Program-made: the position numbers and the translations under genes
Shown: one piece after another, positions 34,580 to 43,062 of the stretch
How positions within the stretch are numbered: position 1 is the first letter of the stretch
How the letters are laid out: every line of letters begins with the position of its first letter
Assembly: GCA_025997215.1 (NCBI GenBank)
Contig: BNUH01000013.1
Location: forward strand, 1 to 55,537
Direction: 5' to 3'
DNA from: Clostridia bacterium
GTDB taxonomy: Bacteria > Bacillota_A > Clostridia > Christensenellales > Aristaeellaceae
DNA length: 55,537 bases
The notes under the pieces: model-generated
The model's input: only the letters and a program-made list of their open reading frames with translations
Database searches by the model: none
Told to the model about the DNA's origin: nothing

Positions 34580-37500
34580 GCTATATGGGTTTAAGTCGTT
34601 CGCCGAGAGGACCGAGATCGCGTTCGAACCGGGGATAACGGGCATCGTCGGGCCGAACGGCTGCGGCAAATCCAACATATCCGACGCAGTGCGCTGGGCA
34701 TTGGGCGAGCAGAGCGCGCGCCAACTGCGCGGTGCGAAGATGGACGACGTCATATTCAGCGGTTCTGAAAAGCGGAAACCGCTGTCTTGGTGCGAGGTTT
34801 CGATAATATTCGACAACCAGGACCGCGCGCTGCCCGTGGACGCGGCGGAGATTGCCGTCACCCGGCGCGTATACCGCAGCGGCGCGACGGAGGTATCCAT
34901 CAACCGCGCGCCATGCCGTCTGAAGGATATCACGGAATTATTCCGCGACACGGGCGTGGGCAAGGAAGGCTACTCGATGATCAGCCAGGGCCGGATCGAC
35001 GAGATTTTGTCGGTCAGGCCGGAGGAACGCCGCGCGGTATTCGAGGAAGCGGCGGGCATCATGACCTTCCGCGCCAGAAAGCAGGAGGCGGAACGGCGCA
35101 TCGAGAATACGCGGCAGAATCTCACGCGTGTTAACGATCTCATCGACGCCATGGAGCAGCAGTTAGGCCCGCTCGAATCCCAAAGCCGGGATGCGCGGGT
35201 TTATCTCCAATTGTCCGAACGCCTGAAGGTATTGGAGTTAAACCAATTCCTTGTGGATGAGGCGCGGTCTGTCTCACGGCTGGAGACGCTAGCCCAGACC
35301 ATCGCGGCCTGTCAGGATGAGTCCGATCAGCTGGGTTTGAGGTTGGAGCAAGCGGAAGGCGAGCGGCTCCGGTTGAACGAGCGGGCTGAAGCGCTGGAGG
35401 ATGAGGCGGGACGGTTGCGCGATTCACAGTTGACGGAGAGCCGCGCCTTCGAGCGGCTGGACGGCGAGATCGGTCTGCTGCGTCAGCAGGCGGAGCACGC
35501 GAGGGCGGATGCCGCGCGCGCCGACGCGTTGAAGCGGGAATGTTCTATAAGGATTATAGAATTAGAACGGTTGGCGGCCGAGCAGTCCGATTCAGACGCA
35601 CGGCACGCTGAAGCGCTCGAACGGCTGAAGGCTGCGATGGATTCATCCGCGCTGGCGCTTAAGGCCGCGCGAGCCGAGGAAGAACGCTGCGCCGAGGCGC
35701 TGGAGGCCCACAAAACCCGCGCCATGGACGCGCTCAACCGCCAGTCGGATATGAGGGCAGCACGGACGCGCCTTACCACGATGCGCCAAACCCTGCGCGA
35801 GCGGATCGAGCAGGGCGAATCCGAAAAGACCGCGCTGGAATCGCGGCGTCATCATTTGGATGAGGAGCTGTCGGAAACCCAATCCGACGGCGCGGCTGCA
35901 GCCGACGCGTTGGATCGTTTGAATGGTCAGCGCAAGGCATTGGAGCAACAATTGGCCGACGGCAAGCGCGAGGCCGACGCTTTGGAACAGGCCATCCGGG
36001 CGAAGCGCGACACGGCGCGTCAGCAGGAGACGCGGCTTACCATGCTGCGCGAGCTGGCCGACGCGTACGAGGGTTATCAGAATGCGGTTAAGCAGGTATT
36101 GCTTAGGAAGGATTCTGCGGTACACGGCGTCGTCGCGGATTTGTTAAGTGTTCCCAAAGAATATGAGGTGGCGATCGAACAAGCGCTGGGCGGTGCGCTG
36201 CAGAACATCGTCGCCGAGGATGAGCAGGCGGCCAAGCGGCTGATAGAGTTCTTAAGAAATAATAGGTATGGACGCGCAACCTTCCTGCCGCTAACGACGG
36301 TGCGCGGGCGGGTGCTGACGCCCAATGAGCGCGGCGCGTTGAGCGTGCCAGGTTGTCTGGGCGCGGCGAATGAGTTGGTTACGTTTGATAAGATTTATCA
36401 GAATATCGTGGACTCTCTGCTGGGCAGGACTGTTTTGGCGCAGGATATGGATGCCGGGCTAGCGGTCATGCGGCGGGCAGGTTATGCGTTCAGAACGGTT
36501 ACATTGGCGGGGGATATTCTCAATCCCGGTGGGTCCATGACGGGCGGCAGTGTCGCGGCGCGCAGCGCGAGTCTGCTATCGCGCGGCAGGGAGATGGATG
36601 CATGCGCAGAAGCCATCGCCGCTGCGCGCGCGGCGTTGGGCGAATTGGTCGAGCGAGCGAAGTCCATGGAGGCCGAACGCACGGACAAGGCCCGGCATTT
36701 GGAGGCCGTCAAACAGGAATCGCGGACGATCGAGATGGACGCGGTTAGGCTCCAGGCACGCAAGAACGCCTCGGAAGGCGCGCTTATCAACTTAGCGCAG
36801 CAGGCTGCCGAGACCGCGCGGCGGCTCGACGCGGCCCGCGAGAATCTTGCCGACGTCGAGTTGCAGCTCGAAGCCGCCGCGCAAACCCAATCCAGCGAAA
36901 CGGTTGATCAAAAAGCGTTGACCGAGGAGATGTTGATACTGCAAGCCCGTCGCACGCGAGCGCGCGAAGCGGCGGAGGTCGCGCAGGAACAGGCTGCATC
37001 CGCCCGCGCCGCCCACGCCGCGATGGAACGCGAGGTTGAATCCGTTAGGGCTGAATCCACGCGCATTAAGTCGGAACGTGTCGAACGCGCCTCGCGTCTG
37101 GACGCCGCCGAGCGCGAACGCCAGCGTGCTACGGTGCAGTCCGAACGCGCCGACGCGGAACGCCGTCAGCGGGAATGTGAGCGCACTGAATTCGCGGAAC
37201 GTTTGGAGTCGTTTACTATTCAATTGTCCAAGCTGGATAATGATCGCGCCCAAACCCGTGCCGAGATCCAATCGCACGCCGCGTCGACCGACACGATCCG
37301 CGCGCAGTCGGCGCAGACCGTCGAACGCGCGCATCGCGCCGCGCTGCAGAAGGCGCGGTTGGAGGAGGAGCGCAAGGCGCGCATGGACCGCATATGGGAT
37401 TCGTATGAATTGACGCTAGCCGGGGCCGAAGATTGGCGCGACGACAGTTTCAAGTACGAGGATGCAGGCGCGGCCATTGAATCTTGCAAGACGGAGATCC

Positions 37501-38111
37501 GCGCGCTGGGTACAGTCAACGTCCGAGCGGTCGAGGAATTCCAACTGCTGCAGGAAAAATTATCCGGCATGCGCTCCCAGCGCGACGACCTGGAGAGAGC
37601 GCGGCAGGATTTAGAATCCATCGTCGCGAACCTGCTGGACGCGATGGGCCGGCGGTTCGTCGAGCAGTTAGGTATACTGAATGGTTATTTCAGCGAAACA
37701 TTCTCGCGGCTGTTCGGCGGCGGATTCGCGTCGCTGCGGCTCGTCGACGCCGACAACCCGCTGGAGTGCGGCATCGAGATACTGGCCCAGCCGCCGGGCA
37801 AGAAAACCCAGCTGCTGTCGCTGCTGTCCGGCGGCGAGCGAGCGCTGACGGCCATTGCGATCCTGTTCGCGATTCTCCGGCTGAAGCCCTCACCATTTTG
37901 CATACTGGACGAGATCGATTCCGCGCTGGACGAGGCGAATGTGACGCAGTTCGCGCGCGCGCTGGAGGGTTACGCGCGGGATACACAATTCGTAGTGGTC
38001 ACGCATCGGCGGGGCACTATGGAGCGCTGCCCGGCGCTGTACGGCGTGGCTATGGGCGAGCGCGGCGTATCGAAGATGGTGTCGGTACGATTGGAGGATG
38101 CGATAGCATGA
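34560..38111 (+). CDS. smc: Chromosome partition protein SMC
   Basis: A 1183-residue condensin ATPase. The Walker A GIVGPNGCGKSNISDAVRWA is near residue 32, QGRIDEILSVRPEERRAVFE near 144, long coiled coils at about 170-500 and 670-1020, a hinge near 510-660 with GVVADLLSVPKEYEVAIEQA and glycine-rich GGSMTGGSVAARS. The C-terminal signature LLSGGERALTAIAILFAI is near 1086, and Walker B FCILDEIDSALDEANV near 1115. The TTG at 34560 has AGGAGG 6 nt upstream and starts MRLKRLELYGFKSF; the frame extends further upstream within rnc but that is not used. Confidence 0.97.
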   Translation: MRLKRLELYGFKSFAERTEIAFEPGITGIVGPNGCGKSNISDAVRWALGEQSARQLRGAKMDDVIFSGSEKRKPLSWCEVSIIFDNQDRALPVDAAEIAVTRRVYRSGATEVSINRAPCRLKDITELFRDTGVGKEGYSMISQGRIDEILSVRPEERRAVFEEAAGIMTFRARKQEAERRIENTRQNLTRVNDLIDAMEQQLGPLESQSRDARVYLQLSERLKVLELNQFLVDEARSVSRLETLAQTIAACQDESDQLGLRLEQAEGERLRLNERAEALEDEAGRLRDSQLTESRAFERLDGEIGLLRQQAEHARADAARADALKRECSIRIIELERLAAEQSDSDARHAEALERLKAAMDSSALALKAARAEEERCAEALEAHKTRAMDALNRQSDMRAARTRLTTMRQTLRERIEQGESEKTALESRRHHLDEELSETQSDGAAAADALDRLNGQRKALEQQLADGKREADALEQAIRAKRDTARQQETRLTMLRELADAYEGYQNAVKQVLLRKDSAVHGVVADLLSVPKEYEVAIEQALGGALQNIVAEDEQAAKRLIEFLRNNRYGRATFLPLTTVRGRVLTPNERGALSVPGCLGAANELVTFDKIYQNIVDSLLGRTVLAQDMDAGLAVMRRAGYAFRTVTLAGDILNPGGSMTGGSVAARSASLLSRGREMDACAEAIAAARAALGELVERAKSMEAERTDKARHLEAVKQESRTIEMDAVRLQARKNASEGALINLAQQAAETARRLDAARENLADVELQLEAAAQTQSSETVDQKALTEEMLILQARRTRAREAAEVAQEQAASARAAHAAMEREVESVRAESTRIKSERVERASRLDAAERERQRATVQSERADAERRQRECERTEFAERLESFTIQLSKLDNDRAQTRAEIQSHAASTDTIRAQSAQTVERAHRAALQKARLEEERKARMDRIWDSYELTLAGAEDWRDDSFKYEDAGAAIESCKTEIRALGTVNVRAVEEFQLLQEKLSGMRSQRDDLERARQDLESIVANLLDAMGRRFVEQLGILNGYFSETFSRLFGGGFASLRLVDADNPLECGIEILAQPPGKKTQLLSLLSGGERALTAIAILFAILRLKPSPFCILDEIDSALDEANVTQFARALEGYARDTQFVVVTHRRGTMERCPALYGVAMGERGVSKMVSVRLEDAIA

Positions 38112-38143
38112 TGGATATGTATTTGCATAAGGAGAATAATTAA

Positions 38144-39055
38144 GTGGACGAACCGAAAAAAGGCCTCTTTGGGAAGATCCGCGACCGCCTGACCCGCTCG
38201 CGGGAGAATGTCGCCGACCGGATGGATCAGCTGGTGCACAGCTATAAGGCGATCGAGGACGATTTTTACGAGGATATATCGGATGTTCTGGTGATGGCGG
38301 ATGTAGGTCTGCCCGCGACGGAGAATGCCATACGATTATTAAAGGATAAGGTTAAGGCCGAGCGGACGGACGATCCGGAGCGCGCACGGGCATTCCTCAA
38401 GGATATACTGAAAAATGAACTGCGCAACACGCGTCCGCCGTTGAAGTGGCCGATGGTCATGCTGGTCGTCGGAGTGAACGGCGTAGGCAAGACCACCACG
38501 ATCGGGAAGCTAGCGGCGCGGTTCAAGGCAGCGCAGCACAGCGTTATGTTGTGTGCGGCGGATACGTTCAGGGCGGCCGCGGCGGATCAGCTGTCGATTT
38601 GGGCGGAGCGCGCGGGCGTGCCGATTGTCAGGCATGCGGAGGGCGCGGATCCTGCGGCGGTGGTGTTCGACGCGATAGCATCGGCTAAAGCGCGCGGCGC
38701 GGATCTGCTAATCGTTGACACGGCGGGCCGTCTGCACAACAAGAAGGCGTTGATGGAGGAACTCAACAAAATATATCGAATTTTGTCGAGGGATTATCCA
38801 GAGGCGGACATGCGCACGCTGCTGGTACTGGATGCGACGACGGGCCAGAATGGACTTCAGCAGGCTAAAGCGTTCCTGGAAACGGCTAAGGTCAACGGTA
38901 TAGTGCTCACGAAGTTGGACGGCACCGCGAAAGGCGGCATCGTTATAGCCATACAGCGGGAGTTGGGGATGCCCGTGTGGTATGTGGGTGTGGGCGAAGG
39001 GTTGGACGATTTGGAACCGTTCGACGCAGAGGCGTTTGTGGACGCGATTTTCTAG
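38144..39055 (+). CDS. ftsY: Signal recognition particle receptor FtsY
   Basis: A 303-residue SRP GTPase that docks ribosome-SRP complexes at the membrane. There is a short N domain (residues 1-95) without the long acidic A domain of Gram-negatives. G elements are [16 protein letters not shown] near 108, [12 protein letters not shown] near 143, [12 protein letters not shown] near 190 and [10 protein letters not shown] near 255. GTG start with AGGAG 10 nt upstream. It follows smc by 32 bp. Confidence 0.97.
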   Translation: MDEPKKGLFGKIRDRLTRSRENVADRMDQLVHSYKAIEDDFYEDISDVLVMADVGLPATENAIRLLKDKVKAERTDDPERARAFLKDILKNELRNTRPPLKWPMVMLVVGVNGVGKTTTIGKLAARFKAAQHSVMLCAADTFRAAAADQLSIWAERAGVPIVRHAEGADPAAVVFDAIASAKARGADLLIVDTAGRLHNKKALMEELNKIYRILSRDYPEADMRTLLVLDATTGQNGLQQAKAFLETAKVNGIVLTKLDGTAKGGIVIAIQRELGMPVWYVGVGEGLDDLEPFDAEAFVDAIF

Positions 39056-39092
39056 TAAGTTTTACTAATAATGGATTGTAAGGATGATTCGG

Positions 39093-39770
39093 ATGGCGTT
39101 GAGCATTGCGGTAGATGGGCCGGTCGGCGCAGGGAAGAGCACGGCGGCGGATGCGTTGGCGCGGCGGCTGGGGATTCTGCATCTGGATACAGGCGCTATG
39201 TATCGCGCGGTCGGTTTGGCGGCGATTGAGGCTGGCATCAGCCTGGATGATGCGGCGGCGATAGCGCGGGTGAACGATTCTATAGATGTAATCGTTACAT
39301 TTGAGAATGGTTCGCAGGTAACGTGGTTGGATTGGTGGGATGTGAGCGACGATATTCGCACCCCGGCTGTGTCGGCTGCGGCATCGGCGGTGTCGGCAGT
39401 CGGTGCGGTGAGGGATTCGATGCTGGAAAGACAACGGGCTATCGTACAGAATACCGACGCGGTATTGGATGGCCGTGACATCGGTACGCGGGTGCTGCCC
39501 GACGCAGATTGCAAATTCTACCTGACGGCCTCGCCGGAGGTTCGCGCGGAACGGCGGATGAAAGAGTTGGCGGCGAAGGGCGATCCACAGCCGTTCCAGA
39601 AAGTTTTGGAGGAAGTGAAGGCGCGCGACTTGAGGGACAGCACGCGTGAACTGGATCCGCTACGCGCAGCCGACGATGCGATAATTATCGACACATCTCG
39701 CATGGATTTGGACGCGGTGGTCGAACGCATGCTGACCGATGTGCAGCATACATTAGAATCGTATGAGTGA
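39093..39770 (+). CDS. cmk: Cytidylate kinase
   Basis: A 225-residue CMP/dCMP kinase. The P-loop is SIAVDGPVGAGKSTAADALA, with LDTGAMYRAVGLAAIE, VLDGRDIGTRVLPDADCKFY and LTASPEVRAERRMKEL downstream, in family order. The ATG at 39093 is better spaced from AAGGA than the ATG at 39084. It overlaps plsC by 8 bp. The cmk-plsC-ispH/rpsA order is widespread in Clostridia. Confidence 0.95.
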   Translation: MALSIAVDGPVGAGKSTAADALARRLGILHLDTGAMYRAVGLAAIEAGISLDDAAAIARVNDSIDVIVTFENGSQVTWLDWWDVSDDIRTPAVSAAASAVSAVGAVRDSMLERQRAIVQNTDAVLDGRDIGTRVLPDADCKFYLTASPEVRAERRMKELAAKGDPQPFQKVLEEVKARDLRDSTRELDPLRAADDAIIIDTSRMDLDAVVERMLTDVQHTLESYE

Positions 39771-40380
39771 TAAAAGTTATAAACCCAACGGGCTGACGTT
39801 CTACAAGGTGATGCGCTGGTTGGCGGCGGTGGTATTGGCGCCGTTATTCAAGCTGACCGTGAGCGGCGCAGAATTCATCCCGGACAATCAGCACTTTATA
39901 TTGGTTAGCAATCATATCAACAGCTGGGATCCGATCATGCTGGCCATCGCGTTAAAGCGCTGGGAAGTGGGCTATATGGCGAAGGAGAGCCTGTTCAAGT
40001 TCGCGCCGCTGGCGTGGCTGCTTAAACGGGTACACGCCATAAAGGTTATGAGGAACGGTACGAATCTGACGGCCATGCGCGAGGCGCTGGCGAGACTGCG
40101 GGAGGGGCGGCCGGTGGGCATCTTCCCCGAAGGGCATCGGTTTCAGACGGGGAAGATACAGCCGCTCGAAACGGGGGTAGCGTTGCTGGCTATGGGCACG
40201 GACGCGCCGGTGCTGCCCGCCTTCGTGTCTGGGGAATATGGGCTGCGCAAGGGTGTGCATATCCGGTTTGGGCCGCTTATTTCGCTGGCGGATTTGAGGA
40301 GATTGCCGAAGGATTCGCAGACGATCGAATGGATTCAGCAGCGGCTGACACGTCGTTTGGCAGATTTGTCCAAAAATTGA
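39763..40380 (+). CDS. plsC: 1-acyl-sn-glycerol-3-phosphate acyltransferase
   Basis: A 205-residue membrane-associated acyltransferase making phosphatidic acid. The catalytic motif NHINSWDP is near residue 47 (NHxxxxD), and the substrate motif GIFPEGHRF near 120. One N-terminal hydrophobic segment (MRWLAAVVLAPLFKLTV) anchors it. The ATG overlaps the cmk stop (ATGAGTGA). Confidence 0.93.
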   Translation: MSDKSYKPNGLTFYKVMRWLAAVVLAPLFKLTVSGAEFIPDNQHFILVSNHINSWDPIMLAIALKRWEVGYMAKESLFKFAPLAWLLKRVHAIKVMRNGTNLTAMREALARLREGRPVGIFPEGHRFQTGKIQPLETGVALLAMGTDAPVLPAFVSGEYGLRKGVHIRFGPLISLADLRRLPKDSQTIEWIQQRLTRRLADLSKN

Positions 40381-40421
40381 GGGTGAAGTTTTCCGAAATG
40401 GAAACAGTAATAGTTAGCATA

Positions 40422-40451
40422 TTGGCAGGGTTTCCGATGTCAATGTAGAAT
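40422..40451 (+). promoter_or_regulatory. Candidate promoter of ispH-rpsA
   Basis: TTGGCA at 40422-40427, an 18 bp spacer and TAGAAT at 40446-40451. The ATG begins only 5 bp after the -10 element, so a transcript from here would be leaderless or nearly so. Confidence 0.4.
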
Positions 40452-40455
40452 ATAT

Positions 40456-42537
40456 ATGAATCGGCGAGGTGGCAGTACGTTACGGGTTGGCAAGCACGCG
40501 GGGTTTTGCGCGGGGGTTCATAACGCGGTGCGGATCGCACGGGAGGCGGCTCGGGCGGCTGCATCCGATGGACAGGCTTGCGCGACGCTGGGGCCGTTAA
40601 TCCATAACCCGCAAGTGCTGGAGCAGTTGGCGCGCGAGGGAGTTCGGACGGCGGCGAGTCTGGACGATATCGACAGCGGCACGGTGGTTGTGCGGTCGCA
40701 CGGGCTGGGCAGGGCGGAGCTGGAAGCCTGTTACGCCAAGGGTTTGACGGTCGCGGACGCGACATGCCCGCATGTGAAGCGGATGCATCGGATGGTTTCT
40801 GAAGGTTCAGGAGCCGAACCAGGGTTGCCCGTGATAATCGTTGGACAAGCGGAGCACCCGGAGGTCATAGGCACTGCGGGCTGGGCGAATGGTCCGGTGA
40901 CGGTGGTCGAGTCGGCCGAAGCCGCGCGAGAGCTGCCAAGGATGGAAGCGGCGTTGGTTGTGGCGCAGACGACCATTCCCGAGGGATTATACCGGGCCGT
41001 GATTCGGGAGTTGGAGCTGCGGGTCGGTCGGTTGACGATATTGGAGACGGTATGCCCGGCTACGGCGCTTCGGCAGAGGGAAGCGGAGGAGCTGGCGCAG
41101 TGGGCGGATATTATGGTGGTGGTGGGCAGTTCCCTGTCCTCCAACACGCGGAAACTCGCCCAGACTTGCGGGCTGTATTGCCGGACGGTTTTAGTGGAGC
41201 GGGCGGAGGATATACCGGGGGAACTGGTTCCGGGACGGCGCGGCGCAGATGTCAAGGTGGGGATTACGGCGGGGGCGTCCACACCGGATTGGTTATATAA
41301 GGAGGTTGTGAACCGCATGAACGACATGGAGAACGTAACCCAGGCGGCTGTTGATCCCAAGGCGGCAGAGGCAGTCGAGGCACCGAAGGATGCGGCGCTG
41401 AGCGCGGATGCCGAAGCCAACGCGAACTTTATGGCCGACGTTGAGGCGACGCTGGTGAAGATTCGACCCGGGCAGACGGTCACAGGCACGGTCGTGCAGG
41501 TGACAGAGGATGAGGTCTGCGTTAATATCGGGTTCAAGTCGGACGGGCTGGTCAAGCGCAGCGATCTGGTCAACAAGGACGTGAAGCTCGGCGATGAGAT
41601 CGACGTCGAGGTGATCAAGGTCAACGACGGCGAGGGCAACGTGCTGTTATCACAGCGGAATGTTGTCAGCCGTAAGAGCTGGGACGCGCTCATGGCGATG
41701 TATGATGCGAACGAATTCGTCGAAGGCGTTGGGCGTGAAGCCGTTAAGGGCGGCTTGATCGCTAACGTGATGGGCGTGCGCGCGTTCATACCGGCATCAC
41801 AGCTTTCCCAGCGGTATGTTGAGAAGATTGAGGATTTTGTCGGGAAGCCGATGCGGTTGAAGATTATCGAGGTGGACAGGAGCAAGAAGCGGATTGTCTG
41901 CTCGAGGAAGGCTGTCATTGCAGAGGAAGCTGTGTCGAAAAAGAAGGAAGCCTGGGATCAGCTGTCGGAAGGCGCGGTGATAACGGGGACGGTAAGAAGG
42001 CTGACGGATTTCGGCGCATTCGTGGATATTGGCGGTGTGGACGGGCTAGTGCATGTTACCGATCTGTCGTGGGGACGGGTGCGGCATCCTAATGAGGTCG
42101 TGCAGCCGGGTCAGGAGATTCAGGTTAAGATATTGTCGCTCGATCAGGAAAGGGAACGGATTCAGCTGGGGTATAAGCAGACGCAGCCCAGACCGTGGGA
42201 TGTGGCTGAAGAGAAGTATCCGGCGGGGTTGGTCGTTGAGGGTAAGGTTGTTAGGATAACGACGTTCGGCGCGTTTGTGGAGCTGGAGCCGGGGTTGGAC
42301 GGGCTGGTGCATATCAGCCAGTGCGCGCTGACGAGGATCGGCAAGGTTGAGGACGCGGTTGAGGTCGGGCAGGTCGTGCGGGTGAAGGTGCTGGGCGTGG
42401 ATCCGGTGGCCAAGCGCATTAGCCTTAGCGTGCGCGCGGTGCTGGAGGACGAGGCCTTCGTGTACTCGGATGAGATTCCTGGGGAGCATCTGGACGCGGA
42501 TTATGGCGACGAGGACGAGTTGTCGGAGGAAGTTTAA
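40456..42537 (+). CDS. ispH: Fused HMBPP reductase (IspH) and ribosomal protein S1 (RpsA)
   Basis: A 693-residue two-part protein. Residues 1-285 are IspH, the last enzyme of the MEP isoprenoid pathway: cluster cysteines in KHAGFCAGVHNA, DATCPHVKRMH and ILETVCPATALRQREAEELA, substrate histidines in GPLIHNP and EHPEVIG, and SLSSNTRKL. Residues 335-665 contain four S1 RNA-binding domains (for example GTVRRLTDFGAFVDIGG and GKVVRITTFGAFVELEP) joined by a linker of about 45 residues. The fusion is known in Clostridia. The ATG lacks a ribosome site; no better in-frame start exists. The acidic C-terminus (DYGDEDELSEEV) is typical of S1. Confidence 0.95.
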   Translation: MNRRGGSTLRVGKHAGFCAGVHNAVRIAREAARAAASDGQACATLGPLIHNPQVLEQLAREGVRTAASLDDIDSGTVVVRSHGLGRAELEACYAKGLTVADATCPHVKRMHRMVSEGSGAEPGLPVIIVGQAEHPEVIGTAGWANGPVTVVESAEAARELPRMEAALVVAQTTIPEGLYRAVIRELELRVGRLTILETVCPATALRQREAEELAQWADIMVVVGSSLSSNTRKLAQTCGLYCRTVLVERAEDIPGELVPGRRGADVKVGITAGASTPDWLYKEVVNRMNDMENVTQAAVDPKAAEAVEAPKDAALSADAEANANFMADVEATLVKIRPGQTVTGTVVQVTEDEVCVNIGFKSDGLVKRSDLVNKDVKLGDEIDVEVIKVNDGEGNVLLSQRNVVSRKSWDALMAMYDANEFVEGVGREAVKGGLIANVMGVRAFIPASQLSQRYVEKIEDFVGKPMRLKIIEVDRSKKRIVCSRKAVIAEEAVSKKKEAWDQLSEGAVITGTVRRLTDFGAFVDIGGVDGLVHVTDLSWGRVRHPNEVVQPGQEIQVKILSLDQERERIQLGYKQTQPRPWDVAEEKYPAGLVVEGKVVRITTFGAFVELEPGLDGLVHISQCALTRIGKVEDAVEVGQVVRVKVLGVDPVAKRISLSVRAVLEDEAFVYSDEIPGEHLDADYGDEDELSEEV

Positions 42538-42556
42538 CCCTTACCGGAGGAAATGA

Positions 42557-42767
42557 AGGTCCAGGGGGAACCCCTGGTCAGTGATCGAAGGGGCGCGTCG
42601 CATCCGCTCCTTTGGGAAGGGGACTTACGTCCCCCTCCCAACCTCCCCCGGGGCTTGGTACGAGGAAACGCTGGATCGATTGACGGTAAAAAGTAGGTCC
42701 AGGGGGAACCCCTGGTCGGGGGTTGAGGGGGCTGAAAGCCCCTCACGGGGTTCGGGGCAGGGCCCCG
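42557..42767. repeat. Palindromic intergenic repeats after ispH-rpsA
   Basis: An exact 23 bp direct repeat that is also a palindrome (GTCCAGGGG/CCCCTGG core) occurs at 42557-42579 and 42695-42717. Further hairpins are at about 42615-42640 (GGGGAC/GTCCCC), 42725-42744 (GAGGGGGC/GCCCCTC) and 42753-42767 (CGGGGC/GCCCCG). The sequences resemble the repeats at 18281-18352. No credible ORF lies in 42538-43062; the area holds these repeats, a composite element, a CIRCE and the htpG promoter. Confidence 0.75.
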
Positions 42768-42873
42768 AGCGTCTCTCCGTTCCAACGTAACCCGCGCCCG
42801 AAAACATGGTTGGTGACTGATGTAGAGTAACAGATGCCCATTATTTACAGCGGGGCGCGGAAGTAACTTCCGA

Positions 42874-42895
42874 CCGTCCAGCGAAGCGTTGACGG
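42874..42895 (+). other. Hairpin with GCGAAGC loop (copy 2 of a composite element)
   Basis: Stem CCGTC/GACGG enclosing CAGCGAAGCGTT. CCGTTCCAAC followed by GTAACCCGC lies 97 bp upstream at 42777-42786, as in copy 1 at 18365. A further perfect dyad, CGGAAGT-a-ACTTCCG, is just upstream at about 42858-42872. Confidence 0.6.
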
Positions 42896-42946
42896 GCGGT
42901 TTGCTGCGGGGGCGGGTGGGTTCGCTTTGTCGTGACTCTTAATTAT

Positions 42947-42973
42947 TTAGCACTCTCGATGCGAGAGTGCTAA
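42947..42973. promoter_or_regulatory. CIRCE element (HrcA operator)
   Basis: TTAGCACTC-N9-GAGTGCTAA, identical to the consensus inverted repeat bound by the heat-shock repressor HrcA. It ends 7 bp upstream of the htpG -35 box. Confidence 0.93.
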
Positions 42974-42980
42974 ATTGTTA

Positions 42981-43009
42981 TTGACAAAGATGCTCTTTCT
43001 GACTAAAAT
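42981..43009 (+). promoter_or_regulatory. Promoter of htpG
   Basis: TTGACA at 42981-42986, a 17 bp spacer and TAAAAT at 43004-43009. Lies directly after the CIRCE and 53 bp before the htpG ATG. Confidence 0.8.
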
Positions 43010-43062
43010 AGAAGCGTCTATTAGGTTAAATTAAGTTTACAATCAACGAGGAGGGTTAAGCG

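Noticed and set aside
42534..42807. Short frames between ispH-rpsA and htpG
   Set aside because: They are translations of palindromic repeats on both strands with similar low-complexity products.
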